From a virus: a DNA stretch of 36,281 bases. The notes beneath the pieces were generated by a model. That model had not been told where the DNA came from, did not search any database, and saw nothing but the letters and a program-made list of their open reading frames with translations. Below are positions 23,527-30,886 of this stretch, one piece after another. Numbering within the stretch: position 1 is the stretch's first letter; the number at the start of each line of letters is the position of its first letter. The position numbers were made by a program, and so were the translations under genes. Location: positions 1 to 36,281 of the IMG/VR virus record IMGVR_UViG_3300037961_003502; one strand, written 5' to 3'.

Positions 23527-23866
23527 TATGTACCGCCAAAATCATTTCCGTAGTAGGAACAGAAGTGTCAGGTATCCTGTATAATATTGGTGTACCTATA
23601 AAACTAAATGTATCTACTAGGTTATTTTCTGTTATTTTTATGTTAAAGTTAAACGTATGTTGATATTTTTTGTCCCCTAAAATATCTATTAAATCTTCCA
23701 TTGTTGGTTCAACGCCTCCCTCTACTGTAAACTGCATGTAGACTTCAGTAGGAGTAGGCATTGTGTTCAATGTGTCACCATTAAAAGTAATACCTATATC
23801 TATACAATTATCTATTCTTGAAACTGTTTTAGGATTTCGATTATAGGTTACTTCTATTTTTTTCAC
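23519..23866 (-). CDS. Head-tail region hypothetical protein (115 aa)
   Basis: 115 residues from a GTG that overlaps the connector stop (TAGTG), with ACGGAG 8 nt before. It is rich in beta strands (DIGITFNGDTL, VYMQFTVEGG, HTFNFNIKITENN). No family was recognised. Its place between the gp6-like connector and the neck genes suggests a small virion or assembly protein. Confidence 0.6.
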   Translation of the reverse strand: MKKIEVTYNRNPKTVSRIDNCIDIGITFNGDTLNTMPTPTEVYMQFTVEGGVEPTMEDLIDILGDKKYQHTFNFNIKITENNLVDTFSFIGTPILYRIPDTSVPTTEMILAVHND

Positions 23867-24465
23867 TATACACTCCGTATTTTATATTGATTAAATATGA
23901 AATCTACAGAGCGTGGAACTTTTTGAATTGTTCCTGTTGTTAAAATTGGCTCTCTAATATCGTAATAATGAGATATTAAAAGTAATATTGCTTGTTTTAA
24001 TGGTTTAGGAATGATTGCACTCGTATAACCTGCTTTGAAAGTTATTTGAACAGGTGCCATTCTTTCTCTTGATAATGTTTTCTTTCCAAACTCATCATTA
24101 AAAAATAATAATGCAGAATCATTCATATCTGAATTTAAAACATACTCATTGCTTGGAATGGTTTGTAAATTATCTGATAGATCATAGTATTTTACACTTT
24201 CCAAAGAAATAATAGGAGGATTAGGTATTCTATAAGATTTTTGATACAATGGAAAACAATCATAAGAAGCAACTATTGTAGCCTCGTCTCCTAATACTCT
24301 ACGGGTAGATATTTCTGCACTTTGCCTAGCAACTGTAATTAAATCTGTAATATAGCTATCGTCATCTGAATGATTAACTCTCAAATGAGCTTTAGCTTCA
24401 GTTACAGTTACAGGTTCTGTAGCAATATCTGTTGTTCTTTGTATATGTAATGGCTCTACTATCAT
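23866..24465 (-). CDS. Head-tail connector (HK97 gp6-like)
   Basis: 199 residues from the ATG at 24463-24465; an upstream in-frame GTG falls in the terminator T-tract. EPVTVTEAKAHLRVNHSDDDSYITDLITVARQSAEISTRRVL is the gp6/gp15-type connector signature (lt..eaK.hLrid...dD..i..li..A......). FKAGYTSAIIPKPLKQAILLLISHYYDIREP is its second conserved part. It forms the ring that docks to the portal. It directly follows the capsid terminator. Confidence 0.88.
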   Translation of the reverse strand: MIVEPLHIQRTTDIATEPVTVTEAKAHLRVNHSDDDSYITDLITVARQSAEISTRRVLGDEATIVASYDCFPLYQKSYRIPNPPIISLESVKYYDLSDNLQTIPSNEYVLNSDMNDSALLFFNDEFGKKTLSRERMAPVQITFKAGYTSAIIPKPLKQAILLLISHYYDIREPILTTGTIQKVPRSVDFIFNQYKIRSV

Positions 24466-24472
24466 AATTTTA

Positions 24473-24500
24473 AAAAACACCCTGCCCGAAGACAGGGTTT
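24473..24500 (-). terminator. Rho-independent terminator after capsid gene
   Basis: A minus-strand 7-bp stem CCCTGTC with a TTCG tetraloop and GGCAGGG is followed by TGTTTTTT. It lies directly after the major capsid stop, so it probably limits downstream transcription relative to capsid. Confidence 0.8.
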
Positions 24501-24513
24501 TGTTAATTTCTAC

Positions 24514-25500
24514 TTATGCAGATTTAAATAATACTCCGCTGTAGTCAGTACCTGTTCCTGCGTCACCGCCATTATTACCTGCACGCAATCCATAAATATG
24601 AGTTAGTGTAGTGTAAATATCGAACGTTCCTGCTTCTTGATATGTAATACCCATCATGCTCATTCCTGAAGAAGGATCAGAAACGATTGTAGAACTAGCG
24701 ATTGCAGGAGCATTTGCTCTGCTTGCTTGCTCATTGAAGTCCTGTGGTACACGCCCTGCAATATTGATTGCTGACTTGTCGCCAAAGAATCCAACAATGC
24801 TTGCTCCGTTATCGTCAGTATTAGGATACTCATAAATCGCTTCAAATCCTGCGATATTATTTAAAATTCCAAGCCCTGAACCGCCTGAAAGTTGTCCATA
24901 ATAATCATTAGAAGCAATGTTTTCGTCTTTTAATAAGTCAGTCATTACTGCACTGCTTACAATACCATAACGACCATTGATTGAAGCACCTTTTTCGTTC
25001 AATCTTTGTCGAACTGCTAACAAATCTCCTAACGCAAATACTGATCCTGCTTTTGTTACGCCTTCAGAGAAGTTTCCTGCTGAACATAAGTTCCACACGT
25101 TTGCCATTAAGTCTTTACCTAATGCGAATGATAATTCGCCAACCATTTCGCCATAAAGATTACGACGAGTAGAAATTAGGTCAGCATAGTCCATTTTTAC
25201 AGGAACGTGTTTATGCTGATCTAGTGTAATTGCTAGGTCTTTTGTTAATGAGCCAACTGATTGAGCTTCTTCAGAACCATTTCCTTGTTTAGAATAATTA
25301 CCTTCGAAGTTCGCTACTGTTGGTGCTGACAAGATACGAGCAATTATTGATTGCCCTTTTCTTGCTGTTTCGCTAGAAAAATCAGTAGAGAACTGTCCAA
25401 TGACAGGAAACTGAGTCTTATAGCTTTCTAATACATCTGTCAATAACTCATCAACACTTAAAGTGTTGCTTGTGTTACCTTCTGCTGTTACATTTGCCAT
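24514..25500 (-). CDS. Major capsid protein
   Basis: 328 residues, starting MANVTAEGNTSNTLSVDELLTDVLESYKTQF, with ARKGQSIIARI, a central NLYGEMVGELSFALGKDLMANVW helix and beta domains typical of the HK97 fold (GIVSSAVMTDLLKD, YQEAGTFDIYTTLTHIYGLRAG). The gene lies between the ClpP-like protease/scaffold and the connector and is followed by a terminator. There is no sign of a large N-terminal delta domain; the acidic C-terminal part of the protease protein may be the scaffold. Confidence 0.88.
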   Translation of the reverse strand: MANVTAEGNTSNTLSVDELLTDVLESYKTQFPVIGQFSTDFSSETARKGQSIIARILSAPTVANFEGNYSKQGNGSEEAQSVGSLTKDLAITLDQHKHVPVKMDYADLISTRRNLYGEMVGELSFALGKDLMANVWNLCSAGNFSEGVTKAGSVFALGDLLAVRQRLNEKGASINGRYGIVSSAVMTDLLKDENIASNDYYGQLSGGSGLGILNNIAGFEAIYEYPNTDDNGASIVGFFGDKSAINIAGRVPQDFNEQASRANAPAIASSTIVSDPSSGMSMMGITYQEAGTFDIYTTLTHIYGLRAGNNGGDAGTGTDYSGVLFKSA

Positions 25501-25516
25501 TTTTATTACTCTCTTT

Positions 25517-26686
25517 CTATTTGAATCTCAACTTAGAGATTTTATTTGATATACTAAATTTTTCTTGAGGAGTTGTAGCGTTAGCTAATTTTTCTCTTAA
25601 GCTATCTACTGTTTCCTCAACTTCTGAAGAACTATCTACAATTTTCTTTGTAGCAGGTTTGCTTGCTAAAATATCTAATACTTGATCTTTGAAATCAGCA
25701 ACAGATACATCTCCTGCTAATGCTTTGATAACTGCTTCATTGGAAATGCTATATTTTTCTGAAAGAGCCATAATTCCTGCTTTTCTTTCAATTTCTAAAG
25801 CTAGCACTTCTTCTGCGTCTAGTTCTACTTCTTCTTCTTCTTCTTCAGAAGCTTCTGCTAAATTTTGCTCAACTTCTTCTTCTGATATAACTACGCCATC
25901 TTCAGCCACTTCCTCTGTAGTTTCTTCTACAGCTTCAATAGGTGCAGATGACTCTTCAGCGATTTCTTCAACCGCTTCTTCGGTAGCTTCAACTACTTCT
26001 TCAGTAACTTCCGCTTTTACTTCATCTTTCATAATTACCTCTGTTTCATCTTGTTCACCAACACTTATTTTAGGAAGTGTTGCACTAATCGGATATTTTT
26101 CTAAATCCTTAATTCTTGCTACCATAGCAACTTTTTCTACTAATTCTGCTTGGTCGCCTATAAAATCAACTGCGTCTTGACCGAATAACCATGTTTCAGC
26201 CTCTAAAAGATTTTTAATATAATCTTCATCTTTACCTGTATGCTTCATATAAGTGTTAGTTAAAACTTTTTCAAAGTTACCTAGAATTGATATAGCTTCT
26301 TCCATATCTTTTCTATTAGGGTAATCCATTTCTGCGTACATTGGTAAATGCAAAAAGATACCTGCATTTTCAGGAATGTAGATTTTATCTCCTGCTAAAA
26401 TAATTATTGAGGCAATCGATCCTGCTATTCCGTTGATATAAACATGAACTTCTGCTTTATGACCTCTCAAAGCGTTATACATAGCAATTCCGTCTGTTAT
26501 ATTTCCTCCCACACTATCCATGTGAAGATTAATAACATCAGCGTCTACATTGTTAAGCTGTTGTATGAAGTTTTTAGCATATATTCCATAGCCTCCGATC
26601 TCATCAAGAATAAATACGTCTCTATATTTTTTGCCTTGTTTGATATTGACTACATTTTCTTTATTAATATTGAACCATTCTCTCAT
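25517..26686 (-). CDS. ClpP-like prohead protease fused to acidic scaffold
   Basis: 389 residues from the ATG at 26684-26686, 1 nt after the portal stop; an ATG 12 nt earlier is an alternative. Residues 30-190 are ClpP-like: MDSVGGNITDGIAMYNAL, then NGIAGSIASIIILAGD with catalytic S90, and FLHLPMY with H113. From about 205 to 300 the chain is extremely Glu/Val-rich (EVTEEVVEATEEAVEE), followed by a helical C-terminus. This is the protease-scaffold fusion of many siphoviruses: it organises and then cleaves prohead components. Confidence 0.87.
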   Translation of the reverse strand: MREWFNINKENVVNIKQGKKYRDVFILDEIGGYGIYAKNFIQQLNNVDADVINLHMDSVGGNITDGIAMYNALRGHKAEVHVYINGIAGSIASIIILAGDKIYIPENAGIFLHLPMYAEMDYPNRKDMEEAISILGNFEKVLTNTYMKHTGKDEDYIKNLLEAETWLFGQDAVDFIGDQAELVEKVAMVARIKDLEKYPISATLPKISVGEQDETEVIMKDEVKAEVTEEVVEATEEAVEEIAEESSAPIEAVEETTEEVAEDGVVISEEEVEQNLAEASEEEEEEVELDAEEVLALEIERKAGIMALSEKYSISNEAVIKALAGDVSVADFKDQVLDILASKPATKKIVDSSSEVEETVDSLREKLANATTPQEKFSISNKISKLRFK

Positions 26687-26687
26687 A

Positions 26688-28559
26688 CTATTCACCATCT
26701 ATCTGTTTTAGTTTTCTAATTGCCCATTCTATTCCTGAAGTTCCACCCCAACAGTCCCACATAAGACCTCCGCAACCTTCACCATAAGGAACGTCTTTAT
26801 TTTGCTGATGGCGTTTAAAACTTGCCATTCTTGCAATAGTATCTCTTGATAGAGGCTCTCTACTTGCTAACTGCCTAGCACGTTGTTTGCCTACGTTAGT
26901 TCCGCAAGAACCCCAACCATTTTTTTCAACCCATTTCAAAGCACGTTTAGCATTATTGACTGCCGATTCAGGATAGTCGTTATAAGTTTTATTTATAAAA
27001 TTTTTCTTTTCGTCTTCTTTGTATCCATTATCTGTTTTAGCAGGGTGGCTTGCAGGTAATAAATCCGTATCGTGTTTCCCACCGCTAAATTTTCCATTTT
27101 TTAAAGCTCTCAAAAAAGAATTGACACGTGCAAAAGCCCACTGTTCAGGAGATTGTACGCTACGCCTATCAGGAGGATTAGTTTTATATGCTCCAATTCC
27201 ACGATTGAATACTATTTTTAGCTTTCTTAATGTTGTTTGTTTGCTTGCAGTATCCCCTACTTCTTTTTTGTGATCATCTAACTTCTTTTTTAAAGCTGTT
27301 TCTACTTTTTCTGATACTTGATCGGAGTTAGTTTCATCTACTATTTTAGCCATTGCTTCAGATTCTTGAGGTTGAGAAGTTTCTGTTACAGGCATTAAAG
27401 CTCCATTCACAAAATACTTGTCCCCTCCTTCATAAATAGGTTCGTCTTCTTTTTTGCGAACATCATTTGGAGATAATATTCCATTCTGTATTCCTTGACT
27501 GTAAGCTGTATATCTCGATGATAAATCTCCTCTTAACAAATCATCAGTATCATGTTTGAAATAATAGTTAGGTTTTTCTGCATCATTTAGTAAAGTCATT
27601 CTTAATTTTTGTTCCCAATTACATAGCCAAGGTCTTAAAGTATGTTTAACGAATCCTAAATCTTGGTGTTCTATATTGGAAAAAGTAGCTTTTTCTAAAT
27701 CGTTAATTAAATGAGCAGGTACTCGGAACAGACCTGCGATCTGACTACGAGTATATTTCCTGCTTTCTAACATTTGACTCTCTGCATGGTTGAGGTTCAT
27801 TGGACTAAATTTAGCACCGCCTTCAAGAATTGGTGTTTTGTGTCTGTTACCTGTACCGCTGTACCTCGCTGACCAATCTGCTTTGAGTCTTTGAAAAGTT
27901 TCTTCATCCATTTCATCAGGATATTCAATTACGCCACTAACTACTGCACCATTCTCAAAAAACTCCCTAGTATACGATTCAGACGACTTTCCACCTGAAA
28001 GAAGATCATTGCTCAGTTCAATTAGTGAAGGACTTAATAAGTGACCTGAAGAGAATGTACGAATGTGTAGTACTTCATTTTGCTCTAGCATTAATTCTTT
28101 TTCTTCGTCTTCAGGATCAGGGTAAACATAATGTAGCGTTCCATCAGGCATAAGATGGTATTTTATTTTGTTTGCGAATAGTGGATATAATTCTACTACA
28201 TTGCCTGTTGCATCTCGAATAACCTGTGCTACACCATTCCCTCGAAGCAAAGCATCAATCATTAGCCATAATCTTAAATCATAAGAAGTCATGTTAGCAT
28301 TTGGTTGCCATCTTAACAGCTCGTATAAGCTATGATTATATGCCTTAAAGCCTCCTTCGTCTTGTTTTTGATATAGGCATAAGGGTAAACAAGCGATAGA
28401 CTCTGCAAGGACTCTTACACAAGTTAATACGTCAGACATCTCTAAAGCATTATCTTTATCAACATCTATTGCGTTATTTTGTTTAAATTTGACTAACGTT
28501 CCTGTGCGTTTTTCAGGTTTTCCGAATACGCTTTTCCTTACAAAATCTAGAATCTGCAT
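26688..28559 (-). CDS. HK97-family portal protein with C-terminal extension
   Basis: 623 residues. Residues 1-400 are a typical HK97 portal (DVLTCVRVLAESIACLPLCLYQ, YELLRWQPNANMTSYDLRLWLM, LHIRTFSSGHLLSPSLIEL, SQIAGLFRVPAHLINDLEKATFSNIEHQ). Residues from about 430 form an extra segment with FNRGIGAYKTNPPDRR, WAFARVNSFL and a C-terminal block (ALKWVEKNGWGSCGT, DTIARMASFKRH, GLMWDCWGGTSGIEWA). Blocks like these occur fused to, or next to, phage head proteins and have no known function. No good ribosome-binding site precedes the ATG. Confidence 0.88.
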   Translation of the reverse strand: MQILDFVRKSVFGKPEKRTGTLVKFKQNNAIDVDKDNALEMSDVLTCVRVLAESIACLPLCLYQKQDEGGFKAYNHSLYELLRWQPNANMTSYDLRLWLMIDALLRGNGVAQVIRDATGNVVELYPLFANKIKYHLMPDGTLHYVYPDPEDEEKELMLEQNEVLHIRTFSSGHLLSPSLIELSNDLLSGGKSSESYTREFFENGAVVSGVIEYPDEMDEETFQRLKADWSARYSGTGNRHKTPILEGGAKFSPMNLNHAESQMLESRKYTRSQIAGLFRVPAHLINDLEKATFSNIEHQDLGFVKHTLRPWLCNWEQKLRMTLLNDAEKPNYYFKHDTDDLLRGDLSSRYTAYSQGIQNGILSPNDVRKKEDEPIYEGGDKYFVNGALMPVTETSQPQESEAMAKIVDETNSDQVSEKVETALKKKLDDHKKEVGDTASKQTTLRKLKIVFNRGIGAYKTNPPDRRSVQSPEQWAFARVNSFLRALKNGKFSGGKHDTDLLPASHPAKTDNGYKEDEKKNFINKTYNDYPESAVNNAKRALKWVEKNGWGSCGTNVGKQRARQLASREPLSRDTIARMASFKRHQQNKDVPYGEGCGGLMWDCWGGTSGIEWAIRKLKQIDGE

Positions 28560-28583
28560 GTAGGTACTATATAGAGTATAATT

Positions 28584-28612
28584 ATAATAGCAAAACTAAA
28601 GTTGTTTGTAGT
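28584..28612 (-). promoter_or_regulatory. Possible late promoter upstream of portal
   Basis: On the minus strand an extended -10, TGC-TATTAT (28584-28592), lies 25 nt before the portal start. The -35 region is poor, but the 13-nt box AAAACTAAAGTTG (plus-strand reading, 28592-28604) is identical to one in the promoter region at 7727-7739. It directly follows a terminator, so a promoter is needed here for the structural genes. Confidence 0.4.
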
Positions 28613-28669
28613 AGTGTGCAAAAAAAAAAGAGAGCCGAAGCCCTCTTTCTTATTTTTGTTTAATTTTAT
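28613..28669. other. Unit boundary between early-type gene and structural module
   Basis: This short gap holds the terminator of the 131-residue gene and, upstream of the portal, the start of the putative late promoter region. No coding potential was seen. It marks the division between small early-type units and the long structural operon. Confidence 0.5.
28620..28648 (-). terminator. Rho-independent terminator
   Basis: A minus-strand stem AGAGGGC with a TTCG loop and GCTCTCT (one G-T pair) is followed by ten or so T residues. It ends the transcript of the 131-residue gene before the structural module begins. Confidence 0.85.
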
Positions 28670-29065
28670 TTAAGCAAATTTGTAATCAGGGTGAAATGAT
28701 TTCATTGTTTTTTTGAATGCTTCATCATGGTTATAACCACGAGCCTTAAGAACGCTCATGTGCCAACCCATATCAGAGTCTAACTGATCAACAGTTAAAT
28801 TATAAACTTCACTTCCTTTTTCATATCCACGATCAATAATTCGCTCAAGCAATCCAATCTTTAAAGCTTCCCTCACGTTACTCGCACCGATTGAACTGAT
28901 TAGGCATTCATCACTTACGATTGCGTTTTTTGTCGCATACTTAACCCAAGCATCAGCAAAACCTTGCATGAACGCTCCAACTACATGAACTAATGCGTCA
29001 CTCAATGGATTCTTGATTTCAACTTCCATGTCTTTAATTGAATTGTAATTTACTATTGTTTTCAT
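28670..29065 (-). CDS. Early-type hypothetical protein (131 aa)
   Basis: 131 residues from the ATG at 29063-29065, chosen because AAAGGAGATC lies 6-7 nt upstream; the open frame upstream overlaps promoter copy 2. It is helical, starting MKTIVNYNSIKDMEVEIKNPLSDALVHVVGAFMQGFADAWVKYA and ending KTMKSFHPDYKFA. No family was recognised. It is a single-gene transcription unit with a strong promoter and a terminator, the signature of an early host-takeover or accessory gene. Confidence 0.7.
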   Translation of the reverse strand: MKTIVNYNSIKDMEVEIKNPLSDALVHVVGAFMQGFADAWVKYATKNAIVSDECLISSIGASNVREALKIGLLERIIDRGYEKGSEVYNLTVDQLDSDMGWHMSVLKARGYNHDEAFKKTMKSFHPDYKFA

Positions 29066-29110
29066 TTTTTGATCTCCTTTAATATGTGATTTAATTTTCA
29101 TTGTAGACAT

Positions 29111-29152
29111 AGTATTGCATTTTTTAACAACTATGACAAGCATAAAATACAA
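29111..29152 (-). promoter_or_regulatory. Conserved promoter repeat, copy 2
   Basis: Minus strand: box TTGTATTTTATGC, -35 TTGTCA (29134-29139), a 17-nt spacer ending TGC, -10 AATACT (29111-29116). It is the best match to consensus of the three copies. It faces away from the plus-strand riboswitch promoter, so the two units are divergent. Confidence 0.8.
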
Positions 29153-29173
29153 CTTTTTTTATATTTTTTTTTA

Positions 29174-29201
29174 TTGACTTTTATAGCCATTAAACTATTA
29201 T
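29174..29201 (+). promoter_or_regulatory. Plus-strand promoter TTGACT-N16-TATTAT
   Basis: TTGACT (29174-29179) and TATTAT (29196-29201) with a 16-nt spacer place the transcription start about 29208, just before the riboswitch aptamer at 29212. It is the only convincing plus-strand promoter in the window. Confidence 0.6.
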
Positions 29202-29211
29202 GTTAAAATCA

Positions 29212-29263
29212 TTCGTTCAACCTATATGGTCGGAAGTAGATCGCAGTGATCGAAGGAACGCTA
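29212..29263 (+). ncRNA. Glutamine riboswitch (Downstream-peptide/glnA type)
   Basis: The sequence shows the three-stem junction of the class. P1 is formed by CGTTC (29214-29218) and GAACG (29256-29260). P2 is ACC-TATAT-GGT. The CGGAAGTAG bulge follows, then P3 GATC-GCAGT-GATC, and the CGAAGGAACGC closing strand. The CGGAAGTAG and CGAAGGAACG segments are the invariant core of the glnA and Downstream-peptide RNAs, which bind L-glutamine and occur in marine Synechococcus/Prochlorococcus and in cyanophage. Here it precedes a 20-codon frame by 19 nt, exactly the downstream-peptide arrangement. Confidence 0.88.
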
Positions 29264-29282
29264 ACATAGAGGAGTTATAGCT

Positions 29283-29345
29283 ATGGAGTATACTTTGAAT
29301 TACAGAGGTGCTACTTATGTTAAGTTTATTAAGCTTGATAAGTAA
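29283..29345 (+). CDS. 20-residue 'downstream peptide'
   Basis: The frame encodes 20 residues containing LNYRGATYVKF, with AGAGGAG 8 nt before the ATG. It is the only plus-strand gene with support. Short peptides with a YRG..Y core follow Downstream-peptide RNAs in picocyanobacteria, which supports translation. The function is unknown; in cyanobacteria related glutamine-controlled short proteins regulate nitrogen assimilation, and a role in steering host nitrogen metabolism is a reasonable inference. Confidence 0.65.
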   Translation: MEYTLNYRGATYVKFIKLDK

Positions 29346-29346
29346 C

Positions 29347-29375
29347 TAAAAAAAAAGGGAGCGTAATGCTCCCCT
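29347..29375 (-). terminator. Rho-independent terminator after DUF932 gene
   Basis: On the minus strand the stem GGGAGC-ATTAC-GCTCCC is followed by nine T residues, 20 nt after the DUF932 stop. On the plus strand the same hairpin follows the 20-residue peptide stop with only a weak T-tract, so it may partly terminate both converging transcripts. Confidence 0.82.
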
Positions 29376-29393
29376 TGTTTGATTTGGTTTTTT

Positions 29394-30401
29394 TTAAGCA
29401 ACTACCTCTTCAATTTTTTTCAAGGCGTTTTCTTTTAATGTAGCTCGACCGCCTGCAACATTATCCCAAGATACATTACTGCTTTCTCTACCTTTTTCTC
29501 TTGCCGTATAATTTGTAATAGCATTGAAAAAGGCGTAAGGAGTTTTAGAATATTTCCCATCTAAACCCTCTTGACCTTTGTGGAATGTTTCAACGATAGT
29601 TTCTCGTTTAGAAGTATTTCTTTGTCTTGGCTTAACCTTTCCATCTTTGTCATAAGATAAAGGATAGATTGCATCAAGAACCGCAGTATATTGCTCGACA
29701 GTCATCTCACCTTTTTTATTAAGGTTAGATAATCTTTCTTGCTCACGCTTGGCTTGAATCTTAATATTAGCGAGGTCAATGATATTAGCTTTAGCTTTTT
29801 CAGTAGCATTTCCTCTATGTTGAACGCTTTCAATCATTCTTCCAACAGCTAATGCCATTCTTCTAGTATTATCACAAACAGTACGAACCGAAGTGAATAA
29901 TGTTTTAATTCCGCTACCCCTAACACAATCTTGTAATAAGATTCGGTCAATAGTTTTGGAATCGTCACCATGAATATTATATTCATCAAAACGAATGCCA
30001 AGAAATCTGATCGCACCATTATATAAAGTTCCAACAGTATCGATCTCACAGTCATCTCCATAAGGTTCTAGGATTTGACTTTCTGCTAAAGAGCAAATGT
30101 CATTCATATCTAAAGTAGAATATTGATTTCCAACTGCTCGATTTAATATACACGCAACATTCCCATTATCATCTAACCTAGCAAGAGCGAAACCTCCGTC
30201 AATTTTGCTAAATGTAATGTTATCATTTGTAGCGGTAATTTTATTTTTATAATAAGAAGGAACTTTAGCTATCTCATAATCAAAGCAAGATTTAGCTTCA
30301 GCCATTGTAGGAGCTCTGTCCAATCTTTTATAATTATCTAACCTATGCCAAGTATCTCCCTTAACATAACCAACGTCTAACGATTTTATTCCATGACTCA
30401 T
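29394..30401 (-). CDS. DUF932 phage/plasmid-like protein
   Basis: 335 residues from the ATG at 30399-30401 (GGAG 10 nt before); an upstream ATG overlaps the preceding gene. FLGIRFDEYNIHGDD, LFTSVRTVCDNTRRMAL and ESVQHRGNATEKAKANI match the DUF932 core (L.S.dgt.a...a..v.rvVC.NtL..A......v.hrh...). DUF932 proteins are common on phages and plasmids; their function is not established. It is expressed with the 54-residue gene from promoter copy 3 and ends at a strong terminator, separate from the terminase and structural transcripts. Confidence 0.8.
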   Translation of the reverse strand: MSHGIKSLDVGYVKGDTWHRLDNYKRLDRAPTMAEAKSCFDYEIAKVPSYYKNKITATNDNITFSKIDGGFALARLDDNGNVACILNRAVGNQYSTLDMNDICSLAESQILEPYGDDCEIDTVGTLYNGAIRFLGIRFDEYNIHGDDSKTIDRILLQDCVRGSGIKTLFTSVRTVCDNTRRMALAVGRMIESVQHRGNATEKAKANIIDLANIKIQAKREQERLSNLNKKGEMTVEQYTAVLDAIYPLSYDKDGKVKPRQRNTSKRETIVETFHKGQEGLDGKYSKTPYAFFNAITNYTAREKGRESSNVSWDNVAGGRATLKENALKKIEEVVA

Positions 30402-30402
30402 T

Positions 30403-30567
30403 TTACTTATCTCCATTTTCATTGTTTAATTTGCAAACTTGGACTTCAAACCCCTCGTCTGAATACTTAACCATGTTTGCGAAAGTTTCTGTATGTGTAG
30501 CGAATTGTAACTTTTGAACGATCTTTCCGTTTAGCAATAAATTTATTGCGGGAACTTTTTGATTCAT
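30403..30567 (-). CDS. Small hypothetical protein (54 aa) behind promoter repeat
   Basis: 54 residues from the ATG at 30565-30567, chosen because CGGAGGC lies 7 nt upstream. It starts MNQKVPAINLLLNGKIVQKLQF and ends CKLNNENGDK. No family was recognised. The leader before it shares the promoter and ACAATGAAAA...TAAA sequence with the genes at 8382 and 29065. It is coupled to the DUF932 gene, with a 1-nt gap. Confidence 0.6.
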   Translation of the reverse strand: MNQKVPAINLLLNGKIVQKLQFATHTETFANMVKYSDEGFEVQVCKLNNENGDK

Positions 30568-30609
30568 TTTTTTGCCTCCGATATTTAATTTAGTTTTCAT
30601 TGTAAGAAT

Positions 30610-30653
30610 AGTATTGCATCTTTTTGTGCAAGACGCAAGCATAAAATACAACT
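30610..30653 (-). promoter_or_regulatory. Conserved promoter repeat, copy 3
   Basis: Minus strand: box TTGTATTTTATGC, -35 TTGCGT (30633-30638), a 17-nt spacer ending TGC, and -10 AATACT (30610-30615). It drives the 54-residue and DUF932 genes. The box is identical to copies 1 and 2. Confidence 0.75.
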
Positions 30654-30667
30654 TTTTTTACTTTTTT

Positions 30668-30886
30668 TTATAGGTGTCTTATGCGAGGTCTATTGTAATC
30701 ACTCGCACAGAAGTCAGGATTATCATTGAAAAAGTTATCTACATCTATTGGTTTACATCTAGGTGGACTACCTTTTTTCTTTCCACCTGCACAAGATAAC
30801 CCTGCTTTTTGCATAGCGGTAACAGTCCAAACACTAACTTTAGCATAATCCGCAATCTCTTGTCTGCCTATTAACCACTCACTCAC
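30668..30886 (-). CDS. Small helix-turn-helix protein
   Basis: 72 residues. LIGRQEIADYAKVSVWTVTAMQKAGLSCAGGKKKGSPPRCKPIDVDNFF resembles excisionase/MerR-like or Nu1-like winged helix proteins (GrqEIA...gvs..TV..w...GL...G). It overlaps the terminase large subunit by 4 nt. It could be an accessory DNA-packaging protein or a transcription regulator; position favours packaging. Confidence 0.55.
   Translation of the reverse strand: MSEWLIGRQEIADYAKVSVWTVTAMQKAGLSCAGGKKKGSPPRCKPIDVDNFFNDNPDFCASDYNRPRIRHL

Noticed and set aside
24465-24480. GTG start for the connector gene within the terminator
   Set aside because: It lies in the T-tract and stem of the capsid terminator; the ATG at 24463-24465 is more plausible. 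The same reasoning applies at 21210.
25689-26180. Plus-strand serine/threonine-rich open frame
   Set aside because: It is the antisense of the repetitive Glu-rich scaffold region of the protease gene.
30668-30886. Excisionase
   Set aside because: The HTH pattern is compatible, but no integrase exists in the window and the gene overlaps terL, so a packaging accessory or regulator is more likely.
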